Assembly: GCA_020635495.1 (NCBI GenBank) | Contig: JACJZQ010000006.1 | Span: 111,411-175,410 of the forward strand | Origin: Flavobacteriales bacterium | GTDB taxonomy: Bacteria > Bacteroidota > Bacteroidia > UBA10329 | Length of the DNA stretch: 64,000 nt | Reading direction: 5' to 3' | The notes under the pieces: model-generated | What the model was told of the DNA's origin: nothing | The model's input: the letters and a program-made list of their open reading frames with translations, nothing else | The model's database searches: none | In this document: positions 44,626-54,154 of the stretch, one piece after another | Layout of the letters: each line of letters begins with the position of its first letter | Numbering within the stretch: position 1 is the first letter of the stretch | Program-made: the position numbers and the translations under genes

Positions 44626-45045
44626 ATGAAAACGCAAGCATATTTAGAACACAACAATATCACGGTAAACAACATTGACGAAACCACACGGTTTTTGCAG
44701 ACGGCAATGCCTGAATTTGAGATTCGAGGCGGTGGCGTTCACAACGGCAGACGTTGGATCCATATAGGCACGGAGCATTCTTACTTGGCGGTAAATGAAG
44801 CGACCATCGAATCTGACAAAAATGAGGCATACTCCGGTGTTGGTTTCAACCACATGGGTTTTGTTGTTGATAACGTTGAGGCGGTTGGTAAAAGACTGCT
44901 TGAAGCAGGCTACAAGCGCGATTATCCGTTGACTGAACAAAAGTACCGCATACGCGATTACTTTATAGATACCGATGGCAACGAGTATGAGTTCATCCAA
45001 TATCTGAGCGACAAGCCAGAGGAACGTAATTCTTACGAAGACTGA
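44626..45045 (+). CDS. VOC-superfamily (glyoxalase/bleomycin-resistance-like) protein
   Basis: A 139-residue protein from the ATG at 44626; eight upstream in-frame residues from 44602 are possible but lie closer to the promoter. Paired beta-alpha-beta-beta-beta units: LEHNNITVNNIDETTRFLQT and HMGFVVDNVEAVGKRLLEAG, ending RDYFIDTDGNEYEFIQYLSD with a metal-ligand-type Glu. VOC proteins bind a metal and act on varied small molecules. The link with dps and OxyR suggests a stress role, but the substrate cannot be given. Confidence 0.85.
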   Translation: MKTQAYLEHNNITVNNIDETTRFLQTAMPEFEIRGGGVHNGRRWIHIGTEHSYLAVNEATIESDKNEAYSGVGFNHMGFVVDNVEAVGKRLLEAGYKRDYPLTEQKYRIRDYFIDTDGNEYEFIQYLSDKPEERNSYED

Positions 45046-45081
45046 ATACTCGAATTTCAATCAAACTAAAACACACAAATT

Positions 45082-45558
45082 ATGAGCACCAATCAAATAG
45101 GATTAAACGAGAATAAATCGAACGAACTTGCGAAGGAACTGAACACGCTTTTGGCCAATTATCAGATGTTCTACCAGAACCTCCGCGGTTTTCATTGGAA
45201 CATTCAAGGGCCGAGTTTCTTTGAACTTCACCTGAAGTTTGAGGAGTTGTATAACGATGCGGTTCTGAAAGTAGATGAAATTGCAGAGCGCGTTCTTACG
45301 CTTGGCGAAACGCCTTATCACACGTTCACTGCTTACTTGAAGCATTCTTCCATTAAGGAAGCTGCAAATGTGAATGACGGACAAGGAACCGTTTCTACAG
45401 CCCTTGCCAATCTAAAAACGCTGTTGGAGATTGAACGCAAGATTCTTGCTCTTTCAGGAGAAGCTGGCGATGAAGGAACCAATTCGCAAATGAGCGATTA
45501 CATCACGCAACAGGAAAAAACGGTTTGGATGCTGACGGCATATTTGGGAAAGAAGTGA
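45082..45558 (+). CDS. dps: Dps-family DNA-protecting ferritin
   Basis: A 158-residue four-helix protein. The inter-subunit ferroxidase ligands fit the Dps pattern: His38 in FHWN, His50, Glu54, Asp65 and Glu69, with the same spacing as E. coli His51-His63-Asp67-Asp78-Glu82. Dps forms a 12-subunit shell that oxidises and stores iron with hydrogen peroxide and shields DNA. It lies 36 bases after the VOC gene, in the unit facing oxyR, which agrees with OxyR control in other bacteria. Confidence 0.95.
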   Translation: MSTNQIGLNENKSNELAKELNTLLANYQMFYQNLRGFHWNIQGPSFFELHLKFEELYNDAVLKVDEIAERVLTLGETPYHTFTAYLKHSSIKEAANVNDGQGTVSTALANLKTLLEIERKILALSGEAGDEGTNSQMSDYITQQEKTVWMLTAYLGKK

Positions 45559-45566
45559 ATTAGAAA

Positions 45567-45621
45567 AATGAGAAAAGGAAAAATGTGATAGCCAAACGTT
45601 TTTCCTTTTTCATTTTCTCCT
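45567..45621. terminator. A/T-rich hairpin between dps and the bestrophin-like gene
   Basis: AAAAGGAAAAA (45573-45583) is the reverse complement of TTTTTCCTTTT (45599-45609); outer words aatgaga and cattttctcc extend the pairing. It sits between converging genes and has T tracts on both strands. Confidence 0.65.
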
Positions 45622-45630
45622 TTTTCAACC

Positions 45631-46497
45631 TCAGAACAACTCCTTCAGATTTGCTTGGATTGTTTGAGAAAGCGTGTCCGTTGGAAGGTCGTTGGCATCC
45701 GTTCCGAATGGATCTTCAATCTCTTCCGCGATCAGCTCCAAACTGGCTAGAATGTAAAAGATGAACACCACCACAAAAACAGTGGAATAGCTAAAATCGC
45801 GTACTACCCCGAACGGCAAACTCATCACGTACAAAAAGATGAACTTCTTGATGAACGCGCTGTACGAATACGGAATGGGCGTTTTCTTGATGCGTTCACA
45901 AGCTCCAATAATGTCGGTCAAAGCACGGAACTCGTTATCAAGCACGATCTGCTGTTCTTCCGATATCAATCCATCCTTCTTCAGAAGCAATATCTGCGCA
46001 TACAATTGCTGCGCGATGGCATTCGGAACATGGTCTCGTCTTAGGGCATCCTGTTTATCAAATTGCGGATGTTCTTCCAATTCATCAGGATTGACGCCTT
46101 CACGCAAATGCTCCTTCATGGCAAACACGTAATTGGTGATCAGGACGCGAAATAACTGCCGTCTTTCGGGCTGCTCTTCAGGAACGATATTGCTTAGTTT
46201 GATGGACAGATTTCGCGTGTTATTGACCAGTGCGCCCCATTGTTTACGGCCCTCCCACCAACGGTCGTAAGCGGTATTCGTTCTAAAAACCAGCAACAGC
46301 GAAATGACAAAACCAATGAGCGAATGCACCGCCATGGTGCTTGTGAACTCCAAGTTCAGCAATTCGATTTCAACGTAGCAAAAGATGCCTGTCAGCACGG
46401 CCAAAACAGCCATGGTAGGCATCAGTTGCCTGAATGTATCGTACTTATGGAGCTGGAAAATGATGGTGAACCAGCTTTTCGGGTTGTAACTGACCAT
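45631..46497 (-). CDS. Bestrophin-like / UPF0187 ion channel protein
   Basis: A 288-residue membrane protein. Family features: RQLMPTMAVLAVLTGIFCYV near the start, VFRTNTAYDRWWEGRKQWGALVNNTRNL (split near 70-97), and the C-terminal EEIEDPFGTDANDLPTD. Bacterial bestrophin homologues form pentameric channels; the Klebsiella homologue is cation-selective. It follows mtgA by 3 bases and is probably co-transcribed. Confidence 0.9.
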   Translation of the reverse strand: MVSYNPKSWFTIIFQLHKYDTFRQLMPTMAVLAVLTGIFCYVEIELLNLEFTSTMAVHSLIGFVISLLLVFRTNTAYDRWWEGRKQWGALVNNTRNLSIKLSNIVPEEQPERRQLFRVLITNYVFAMKEHLREGVNPDELEEHPQFDKQDALRRDHVPNAIAQQLYAQILLLKKDGLISEEQQIVLDNEFRALTDIIGACERIKKTPIPYSYSAFIKKFIFLYVMSLPFGVVRDFSYSTVFVVVFIFYILASLELIAEEIEDPFGTDANDLPTDTLSQTIQANLKELF

Positions 46498-46500
46498 CGG

Positions 46501-47280
46501 CTATTTCTTCTTTTTCTTCTTGGTTTCATTGTGAACGGGCGGATTCTCGTAATCCAACTTGCCACCCCAATGCGCCATCTGACCCATGGTCCACGATTGA
46601 CGACCACGAACATACGCACTCGGATTTACAGCCGAATATTTACGTGGACTCGGAAGAATGCTCGCCAGAAGAGCCGCCTCAGCACTTGAAAGCTTTGATG
46701 CCGATTTCTTGAAATACACTTGCGAGGCCATTTCTGCTCCGTAAACACCATCGCCCATCTCAATCACATTCAGGTACACCTCCATTATGCGTTCTTTGCT
46801 CCAGAAAAGCTCGATCAACGCGGTGAAGTAAACCTCCAATCCTTTCCGTACCCACGTTCTTCCTTCCCAGAGGAAAACGTTCTTGGCCGTCTGCTGACTG
46901 ATGGTACTCGCTCCACGAACGCGCTTTCCTTTCTGATTGTGCTCAATGGCTTTTTCAATCGCTTCCACATCAAACCCGTAATGATTCAGGAATTTCTGAT
47001 CCTCCGCACAGACAACCGCCAATTGTAATTTGTTGCTGATGTTCTCCAGCGATTCCCAATCCTTCTTCAGCTTCAGCGGTTTCCCTTCCTGAACCTGCTC
47101 CACGCATCTTGTAAGTTGCAGAATGGTTATCGGCACGGGAACAAACCGATAGACGATGACCATCAGGATACTGAACAGGAAAAGCCCAAGAATCGTCTTT
47201 CCAACGAAACGAAGGATTCGTTTGAACCAACCGCCCGATTTGGCGGCTTTCGGTTTTTTGGTGGATGGTTTTTTCGCCAT
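46501..47280 (-). CDS. mtgA: Monofunctional biosynthetic peptidoglycan transglycosylase
   Basis: A 259-residue GT51 enzyme. One N-terminal membrane helix (about 28-48) behind a basic Lys/Pro-rich start; the catalytic glutamate is in VVCAEDQKFLNHYGFD and the second Glu region follows GASTISQQTAKNVFLWEGR; SKERIMEVYLNVIEMGDGVYGAE completes the fold. It polymerises lipid II into glycan strands without a transpeptidase domain. The C-terminus is Lys-rich. Confidence 0.94.
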   Translation of the reverse strand: MAKKPSTKKPKAAKSGGWFKRILRFVGKTILGLFLFSILMVIVYRFVPVPITILQLTRCVEQVQEGKPLKLKKDWESLENISNKLQLAVVCAEDQKFLNHYGFDVEAIEKAIEHNQKGKRVRGASTISQQTAKNVFLWEGRTWVRKGLEVYFTALIELFWSKERIMEVYLNVIEMGDGVYGAEMASQVYFKKSASKLSSAEAALLASILPSPRKYSAVNPSAYVRGRQSWTMGQMAHWGGKLDYENPPVHNETKKKKKK

Positions 47281-47344
47281 AATCGAGCACAGGAACGGGC
47301 GACCAAGGCCGCCCGTTTCCTTTATTCAAAATTACAACTAGAAC

Positions 47345-49618
47345 TTACGCTGACTGCTGCTTCTTGATCAAGTTCAAAGCAGAACCTGCTTTGAACCAGT
47401 CGATCTGCGCCTCATTGTAAGTGTGATTTACCTTGATAGTGTCTTTCGAACCATCCGCATGTACCAACTCGATGGTCAACGGTTTCCCTTCCGAGAAATC
47501 GGTCAGGTCAATGAAGTTAAACGTATCATCTTCTTGGATCTTGTCGTAATCGGCTTCGTTGGCAAAGGTCAACCCAAGCATTCCTTGCTTTTTCAGGTTG
47601 GTTTCGTGGATACGCGCAAATGATTTTACCAGCACAGCCACAACACCCAAATGGCGTGGCTGCATGGCGGCATGCTCGCGCGAAGAACCTTCTCCGTAGT
47701 TGCTATCTCCAACAACCACAGACGGAACGCCAGCGGCTTTATATGCTCTTGCCACCGCTGGAACCTCTCCAAAACTTCCGTCCAATTGGTTCTTGACCTT
47801 ATTGGTTTCACCACCAAAAGCATTGACTGCACCAGTCAATGTGTTGTTCGAGATGTTGTCAAGATGACCACGATACCGCAACCACGGACCCGCCATGGAA
47901 ATATGGTCTGTTGTGCATTTTCCTTGCGCTTTAATAAGCAGCTTGGCCCCTGTGATGTTCTTTCCGTCCCATGGTTTGAAAGGCGTGAGCAACTGCAAAC
48001 GATCGCTGTCTTCTTTAACCACAACCTCGACATTTCCGCCATCTTCGGCTGGCTCAACGTATCCTGGGTCTTCCACATCAAACCCTTTCGGTGGAAGCTC
48101 CCAACCTGTTGGCTCGGCCAGTTTCACCTGCTCACCCTTATCGTTGGTCAGCGTATCCGTAATAGGATTGAACCTCAGGTCTCCTGCTATAGCGATGGCC
48201 GCCACCATTTCTGGAGACGTTACGAAAGCGTGGGTATTTGGATTGCCGTCAGCTCGCTTCGCGAAGTTTCTATTGAACGAATGAACGATGGTGTTCTTCG
48301 GTGCGTTTTTCGGGTCTTTGTAGCGTCCCCACTGACCGATACACGGGCCACAGGCGTTGGTAAAGATCTTCGCGCCCAATTTGTTGAACGTGTCAATGAA
48401 ACCATCTCGTTCAATGGTGAACCTTACCTGCTCTGAACCAGGGTTGATCCCGAATTCAGCTTTCGGCTTCAGGCCTTTGGCCAAAGCATCCTCGGCAATT
48501 GAGCAAGCCCTTGAAATATCCTCGTAAGATGAGTTGGTGCAGGATCCGATCAATCCCCACTCCACTTCAGTTGGCCAGCCATTTGCAGGTGCTTTTTCCT
48601 TCATCTCAGCAACTGGAGTGGCCAAGTCAGGGGTGAACGGCCCGTTCAAATGCGGGCTTAATGTAGAAAGATCGATTTCGATCACTTGATCAAAGTATTT
48701 CTCTGGATCAGCATAAACCTCATCATCACCTGTCAAGTGTTCTTTAATACCATTTGCCAGATCGGCAACTTCCGCACGACCAGTAGCACGCAAGTAACGC
48801 TCCATGCTTTCATCATAACCGAAGGTGGAAGTTGTTGCACCGATCTCTGCGCCCATGTTACAGATGGTTCCTTTACCTGTACACGACATGCTTTTGGCTC
48901 CTTCTCCGAAGTACTCCACGATTGCACCAGTTCCACCTTTCACGGTCAGGATGCCTGCTACTTTCAGGATAACATCTTTTGGAGCTGTCCAGCCACTGAG
49001 CTTTCCGGTCAGTTTCACACCGATTAGTTTCGGGAACTTCAGCTCCCACGGCATGCCCGCCATCACATCAACGGCATCAGCACCACCAACTCCAATGGCA
49101 ACCATTCCCAATCCGCCTGCATTCACCGTGTGGCTATCAGTTCCGATCATCATCCCACCAGGGAAAGCGTAATTCTCCAGCACCACTTGGTGAATGATAC
49201 CTGCTCCCGGTTTCCAAAAACCAATGCCATATTTATTCGAAACGCTTTCGAGGAAATTGAAAACCTCCGAACTCTTGTTCATCGCCTCTTGCAAATCGGC
49301 ACTTGCCCCGATGCGGGCTTGGATCAAGTGGTCGCAATGTACAGTAGATGGAACGGCTACCTTCTTCTTGCCTGCCTGCATGAACTGCAACAACGCCATC
49401 TGGGCCGTTGCATCCTGCATCGCTACTCTATCAGGGTCAAAATCCACGTAGGATTTTCCGCGTTCAAAGGCTTCTTTCACCTCGCCTTCCCAAAGGTGCG
49501 CGTACAGAATTTTCTCTGACAACGTGAGCGGTTTGCCCACAGCTTTTCTGGCCGCAGCTATGCGCTCGGGAAACCGTGCGTACACCTGCTTTATCATATC
49601 TAAATCGAATACTCCCAT
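47345..49618 (-). CDS. Aconitate hydratase, mitochondrial-type (AcnA/Aco2)
   Basis: A 757-residue aconitase from the ATG at 49618, which begins GVFDLDMIKQVYARFPERI; the open frame extends 58 codons upstream through the acnB terminator and is not coding. The iron-sulphur ligands are in GSCTNSSYED and ACGPCIGQWG; the substrate region is IGTDSHTVNAGGLGMVAIG and the swivel has GDSNYGEGSSREHAAMQPR. It interconverts citrate and isocitrate. It lies just downstream of an AcnB-type gene, so two unrelated-length aconitases stand in tandem. Confidence 0.93.
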   Translation of the reverse strand: MGVFDLDMIKQVYARFPERIAAARKAVGKPLTLSEKILYAHLWEGEVKEAFERGKSYVDFDPDRVAMQDATAQMALLQFMQAGKKKVAVPSTVHCDHLIQARIGASADLQEAMNKSSEVFNFLESVSNKYGIGFWKPGAGIIHQVVLENYAFPGGMMIGTDSHTVNAGGLGMVAIGVGGADAVDVMAGMPWELKFPKLIGVKLTGKLSGWTAPKDVILKVAGILTVKGGTGAIVEYFGEGAKSMSCTGKGTICNMGAEIGATTSTFGYDESMERYLRATGRAEVADLANGIKEHLTGDDEVYADPEKYFDQVIEIDLSTLSPHLNGPFTPDLATPVAEMKEKAPANGWPTEVEWGLIGSCTNSSYEDISRACSIAEDALAKGLKPKAEFGINPGSEQVRFTIERDGFIDTFNKLGAKIFTNACGPCIGQWGRYKDPKNAPKNTIVHSFNRNFAKRADGNPNTHAFVTSPEMVAAIAIAGDLRFNPITDTLTNDKGEQVKLAEPTGWELPPKGFDVEDPGYVEPAEDGGNVEVVVKEDSDRLQLLTPFKPWDGKNITGAKLLIKAQGKCTTDHISMAGPWLRYRGHLDNISNNTLTGAVNAFGGETNKVKNQLDGSFGEVPAVARAYKAAGVPSVVVGDSNYGEGSSREHAAMQPRHLGVVAVLVKSFARIHETNLKKQGMLGLTFANEADYDKIQEDDTFNFIDLTDFSEGKPLTIELVHADGSKDTIKVNHTYNEAQIDWFKAGSALNLIKKQQSA

Positions 49619-49733
49619 GTTTTCAAATATTTTGGAACTAGTTACTAAATGTGCGGCAGAATTGAAAGTGCCGCATATACAAACCCAACACGTGGAACGA
49701 TTTCTTGTTGTCAAAAACTTGGGCAAAAACCAC

Positions 49734-49763
49734 AAAAAAACCCGAGCTGTCGGCTCGGGTTTT
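49734..49763. terminator. Terminator between acnB and the second aconitase
   Basis: CCCGAGC-tgtcg-GCTCGGG at 49741-49759, flanked by an A run and by T. On the minus strand it closes acnB, so the downstream aconitase has to be read from its own promoter or by read-through. Confidence 0.9.
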
Positions 49764-49784
49764 CTATTCGATTGACTTGAATGC

Positions 49785-52565
49785 TTACGCAAGCACCAAG
49801 TTCTTCTTAGAAGGCTTAAACTTGGTAAGAACGATGCCTGTTACAGCTTGTTCATACTCAGCCAACGTTGGGGTTCTTCCCAAGATGGTTGACAACACAA
49901 CAACTGGCGTTGATGACAGCAATGACTCGCCTTTCTTCTCAGCAGAATCTTTCACCACACGACCTTGGAACAAACGTGTTGACGTGGCCATAACCGTATC
50001 GCCTGGCTCTGCCTTCTCTTGGTTACCCATGCAAAGGTTGCAACCTGGGCGCTCCAAGTACAATTTGTTCTCATACTTGGTACGGGCTGCGTTCTTCGGG
50101 TTTTCATCATCGAACACAAAACCAGCATACTTGGTGAGGATTTCCCAATCGCCTTCAGCTTTCAACTCATCCACGATATTGTAGGTTGGAGGAGCTACCA
50201 CCAACGGTGCCTTGAACTCCACTTTTCCTTGCTGCGCTTCCACATTCTTCAACATCTGCGCAAGGATTTTCATATCGCCTTTGTGAACCATGCACGAACC
50301 CACAAAACCGAGGTCAACCTTCTTGGTGCCACCGTAGTAAGACAACGGACGGATCACATCGTGCGTGTATCGCTTGGAAACATCATCGTTGTTCACATCT
50401 GGATCCGCAATCATCGGCTCAGCCATTTCATCCAAGTCGATTACCACTTCTGCGTAATACTTCGCGTTTGCATCTGGTTTCAGCGTTGGAATTTCTCCCG
50501 AACGAATGTCTGCAATTCGCTTGTTTGCTTTCGCGATCAGACCTTTGAGAACTTGCTTCTCGTTGTCCATTCCCTTGTCGATCATGATCTGAATACGACC
50601 TTTTGCAATTTCCAACGATTCGATCAACGTCTCATCTTCTGAGATACAGATGGATGCTTTCGCTTTCATTTCAGCCGTCCAATCCGTAAAAGTGAATGCT
50701 TGGTCAGCGGTTAATGTTCCGATATGAACTTCGATAACGCGGCCTTGGAAAACGTTCTCGCCACCGAACTGCTTCAGCATCTGCTGCTGCGTGGCATGAA
50801 CCACATCACGGAAGTCCATGTAGCTTCTCATTTCGCCTTTGAAAGTCACCTTCACCGACTGCGGAATTGGCATGGAAGCCTCGCCCGTTGCAAGTGCAAG
50901 AGCAACCGTTCCAGAATCCGCTCCGAACGCCACACCTTTTGACATTCGCGTGTGCGAATCGCCACCAATGATGATGTCCCAATCGCTCACGGTGATGTCA
51001 TTCAAGACCTTATGGATCACATCCGTCATGGCTGGGTAAACGCCTTTCGGGTCACGTGCGGTGATCAGACCGAAATCGTTCATGAACTTCATCAAACGTG
51101 GAATATTCTCCTGCGCTTTCTTATCCCAAACCGAAGCTGTGTGACAACCCGACTGGTAAGCACCATCCACAATGGGAGATATGACCGTTGCGGCCATCAT
51201 TTCCAACTCCTGAGAGGTCATCAGACCTGTTGTGTCTTGAGAACCAACGATGTTCACTTCAACACGCACATCTGAACCCGTGTGCAATACTTTTCCTGGC
51301 GTTGTGCCAACCGCGTTTCGGTTGAATATCTTCTCAACGGCCGTAAGTCCCTGACCGTCAATTGAAATCTCTTTCGATGGTGCATAAACCTGTGGAATTT
51401 CAATTCCGAGAACTTTGCAAGCAAACGTCTGCAACTTCTTCCCGAAAACCACCGCGTAGGAACCGCCAGCTTTCATGAATTCAACCTTCTGAGGCGTAAA
51501 TGCCGCAGAAATATCTTTAACCGCCTTGCCGTCCTTGTACAGTTGTTTCTCCTTGGTGTTGATGGTCAGAACGGTTCCAGTTTCAACTGAATAAACCTCC
51601 TCCAAAACTGCATCGCCATTGGCATCAACAACCGTGTTGCCATTAGTATCTTTCTTCGCTACCCAGTTTTTGAGGTCAAGACCGATACCTCCGGTCACAC
51701 CTACAGTTGTGAGGAATATCGGAGAAATTCCGTTTGTTCCAGCCACAACGGGCGCAATATTGATGAACGGCACGTACGGACTTGCCTGAACGCCTGTCCA
51801 AAGCGCCACGTTGTTCACACCCGACATACGCGAAGAACCGACACCCATCGTTCCTTTCTCCGCTACCAGCATCAAGCGCTTGTCAGGATGCTGCTCCTTG
51901 AGCGCAACAAGCGCCTTTTGTTTGTCTTTATCATGCTCGAAAATGCACTGTCCGTGCAACTCACGGTCTGAACGAGAGTGCGCATCTCCACCAGGAGAAA
52001 GCAGGTCGGTTGAGATATCACCGATACCCGCAATGAACGTGACCAACTCGATCTCTTCTTCCAGCTCTGGAAGTTGTGTGAAGAACTCAGCTTTCGCGTA
52101 GCTCTCCATCAATTCTTTTGCAATTGAGTTTCCAGCTTTGAACGCTTTTTCCAAACGTCCCATGTCCGCTTCGTAGAGGAACACTTGCGTCTTGAGCACC
52201 TTTGCAGCTTCCTTCGCGATAGCAACATCATCGCCCAAAGCAAGGTCCAAAAGCACCTCGATAGATGGCCCACCTTTCATGTGAGACAACAACTCGAAAG
52301 CGAAAGCAGGAGTGATCTCATCAACCTTCTCTTCTCCAAGGATGATTTCTTTCAGGAATTTCGCCTTGGCACCAGCTGCACTTGTTGTACCTGGCAAAGT
52401 ATTGTAAATGAAGAAGTTGAGAGAGTCTTTTCGATGAGCATTTCCCGTGTCCTTGATCTGCGCGATCACCTCGCTAAGCAGTTCGGCACCATCAATCGGC
52501 TTGGCGTGCAAACCCTGTGCTTTTCGTTCTTCGATCTCTTTTAGATAATCTTCATATAAGCTCAT
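49785..52565 (-). CDS. acnB: Bifunctional aconitate hydratase B / 2-methylisocitrate dehydratase
   Basis: A 926-residue AcnB-type enzyme from the ATG at 52565 (SLYEDYLKEIEERKAQGL). The N-terminal HEAT-like domain precedes the swivel domain, the order that separates AcnB from AcnA. GGDSHTRMSKGVAFGADSGT is the active-site block; the cluster ligands are in GFVGSCMVHKGD and RPGCNLCMGNQEK. It is about 60 residues longer than the E. coli protein, with inserts around 325-370. AcnB acts on citrate and, in the methylcitrate cycle, on methylaconitate; no prp genes are here. Confidence 0.94.
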   Translation of the reverse strand: MSLYEDYLKEIEERKAQGLHAKPIDGAELLSEVIAQIKDTGNAHRKDSLNFFIYNTLPGTTSAAGAKAKFLKEIILGEEKVDEITPAFAFELLSHMKGGPSIEVLLDLALGDDVAIAKEAAKVLKTQVFLYEADMGRLEKAFKAGNSIAKELMESYAKAEFFTQLPELEEEIELVTFIAGIGDISTDLLSPGGDAHSRSDRELHGQCIFEHDKDKQKALVALKEQHPDKRLMLVAEKGTMGVGSSRMSGVNNVALWTGVQASPYVPFINIAPVVAGTNGISPIFLTTVGVTGGIGLDLKNWVAKKDTNGNTVVDANGDAVLEEVYSVETGTVLTINTKEKQLYKDGKAVKDISAAFTPQKVEFMKAGGSYAVVFGKKLQTFACKVLGIEIPQVYAPSKEISIDGQGLTAVEKIFNRNAVGTTPGKVLHTGSDVRVEVNIVGSQDTTGLMTSQELEMMAATVISPIVDGAYQSGCHTASVWDKKAQENIPRLMKFMNDFGLITARDPKGVYPAMTDVIHKVLNDITVSDWDIIIGGDSHTRMSKGVAFGADSGTVALALATGEASMPIPQSVKVTFKGEMRSYMDFRDVVHATQQQMLKQFGGENVFQGRVIEVHIGTLTADQAFTFTDWTAEMKAKASICISEDETLIESLEIAKGRIQIMIDKGMDNEKQVLKGLIAKANKRIADIRSGEIPTLKPDANAKYYAEVVIDLDEMAEPMIADPDVNNDDVSKRYTHDVIRPLSYYGGTKKVDLGFVGSCMVHKGDMKILAQMLKNVEAQQGKVEFKAPLVVAPPTYNIVDELKAEGDWEILTKYAGFVFDDENPKNAARTKYENKLYLERPGCNLCMGNQEKAEPGDTVMATSTRLFQGRVVKDSAEKKGESLLSSTPVVVLSTILGRTPTLAEYEQAVTGIVLTKFKPSKKNLVLA

Positions 52566-52761
52566 GAAAGAAATATTTTGAGTGTTGTTTTCGGTTTTGG
52601 AATCAGCCGATCCATCATTGAACAATTCAACTCAGAACCCGTTGATTTTGCGTTCGCAAAAGTAGGCATTCGGAGTGCCATAATCAAGGTGGTTTCTCAT
52701 GGCTAAAGGCTTGAAACTTGTGGCTTCAAAAACCTACCTTGCGCAAGCGCGAAACTGCACC

Positions 52762-54015
52762 ATGAACGACCGATACGGACAACTCGTCATTGAGAACATT
52801 AAAGTGGCTTTGGGCTCTATCCGAAGCCAATGGTTGCGCGCCATTCTTACCATGCTCATCATAGCTATTGGCATTACTGCTTTGGTGGGAATTCTGACCT
52901 CCATCGATGGCATAAAAAGTTCGCTGACAAGCAACTTTACAAGCATGGGCGCCAACACGTTCACCATCCGAAATCGGGGCACCAACATCAGAATTGGCCG
53001 GGGCGGTAAAAAACCGAAATCTTACAGCATCATCACGTATCGCGAAGCAAAACGATTTCAGGAGACTTTCGAGTTTCCGTCTTTGGTAAGTGTTTCGGCC
53101 GCGGCCTCCTTTGCTGCAACGGTGAAGTATGATTCTGAAAAGACACAACCCAACATCAATGTGATGGGATGCGACAACAACTATTTTGCGGCCAGTGGTT
53201 TCGAAATTGAACAAGGCAGAAACTTCACCGAGATGGAATTGCGCTTTGGCATTCCAGTGATCGTCATCGGACAAGAGATCAAAAAAGTGCTATTTCCTGG
53301 AAAAGCAGAAGCGGTGGGTAAAGAAGTATCGGTTGGAGCTTACAAGTACAAGGTTATCGGGGTGCTGGCGGAAAAGGGTTCGAGCATGGGATTTGGAGGC
53401 GATAAAACCTGCATGATTCCATTGACGAATGCCCGTCAGCATTTCTTGAGACCGAAAACCTCGTTTACCATCAGTGTACTTGCCGATAACATTGCCTCAC
53501 TGGAAAGTGCCATCAGCGAAGCCACTGGAACCTTCCGAGTGGTGCGCGGTGTGCGTGCTGGTGAGGAGAACAACTTTGAGGTGATACGAAGCGACAACCT
53601 TTCAAAAATGTTGGTCGACAACCTTTACGAAGTGCAGGTTGCTGGATTTCTCATTGGCATCATTACGTTGATGGGCGCGGCCATCGGCCTCATGAACATT
53701 ATGCTTGTTTCGGTGACGGAACGAACTCGAGAAGTTGGTGTACGGAAAGCCTTGGGAGCCACCAAAGCGTTCATACGGCTTCAATTTTTGGTGGAAGCCG
53801 TTTCCATTTCTGTCATTGGTGGTTTGGCTGGAATTGTTTTTGGAATTGCCATTGGAAATGGAGTCTCGAGTTTCATCGGTGGCGGTTTTATCATTCCGTG
53901 GCTTTGGATAATCGTTGGCGTTATCATCTGTTTTGTGGTAGGTGTTATCTCAGGAATTTATCCTGCCATCAAAGCGTCTAACCTTGACCCGATTGAGAGT
54001 TTGAGGTTTGAGTAA
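52762..54015 (+). CDS. ABC transporter permease, MacB/FtsX type
   Basis: From the ATG at 52762 the protein has 417 residues: a membrane helix at about 25-47 (LRAILTMLIIAIGITALVGI), a periplasmic MacB-like core (about 50-280), and three C-terminal helices of the FtsX domain, with EVGVRKALGATKAFIRLQFLVE between the first two. The next upstream start would add 21 residues without membrane character. Its ATPase is not adjacent. MacB-like systems act as mechanotransmitters for efflux or lipoprotein traffic; the cargo is unknown. Divergent from acnB. Confidence 0.88.
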   Translation: MNDRYGQLVIENIKVALGSIRSQWLRAILTMLIIAIGITALVGILTSIDGIKSSLTSNFTSMGANTFTIRNRGTNIRIGRGGKKPKSYSIITYREAKRFQETFEFPSLVSVSAAASFAATVKYDSEKTQPNINVMGCDNNYFAASGFEIEQGRNFTEMELRFGIPVIVIGQEIKKVLFPGKAEAVGKEVSVGAYKYKVIGVLAEKGSSMGFGGDKTCMIPLTNARQHFLRPKTSFTISVLADNIASLESAISEATGTFRVVRGVRAGEENNFEVIRSDNLSKMLVDNLYEVQVAGFLIGIITLMGAAIGLMNIMLVSVTERTREVGVRKALGATKAFIRLQFLVEAVSISVIGGLAGIVFGIAIGNGVSSFIGGGFIIPWLWIIVGVIICFVVGVISGIYPAIKASNLDPIESLRFE

Positions 54016-54070
54016 GTTGACTGAGTTGATAAAGTTGACAAAGAGATAAGTTGACGCAATTCGCTCCATC

Positions 54071-54091
54071 GTCAATCGTCAATCGTCAATC
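54071..54091. repeat. Three 7-bp direct repeats
   Basis: GTCAATC occurs three times head to tail at 54071-54091, preceded from 54014 by looser gttgac words. This is simple intergenic sequence ahead of the terminator. Confidence 0.9.
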
Positions 54092-54126
54092 AAAAAAAAG
54101 CCTCGACCAGTTTCCTGATCGAGGCC
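54092..54126. terminator. Terminator between the permease and the T9SS gene
   Basis: An A run, then GCCTCGA (54100-54106) pairing with TCGAGGC (54118-54124), with partial pairing CAG/CTG in the loop. It serves the minus-strand gene at 54155 with its T tract on that strand, and may also end the permease transcript. Confidence 0.8.
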
Positions 54127-54154
54127 AAACTCGTATCCGACAGCGATCGAATAC

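Noticed and set aside
49684..49699. CACGTGGAAC resembling a ParB parS site
   Set aside because: Only the right half matches TGTTCCACGTGGAACA; the left half does not. A second partial match near 7341 lies inside a gene. Both are no better than chance for a 16-base palindrome.
49619..49792. N-terminal extension of the downstream aconitase up to 49792
   Set aside because: The extra 58 residues are encoded by the acnB terminator and spacer, have no targeting or domain character, and the ATG at 49618 gives the standard aconitase start.
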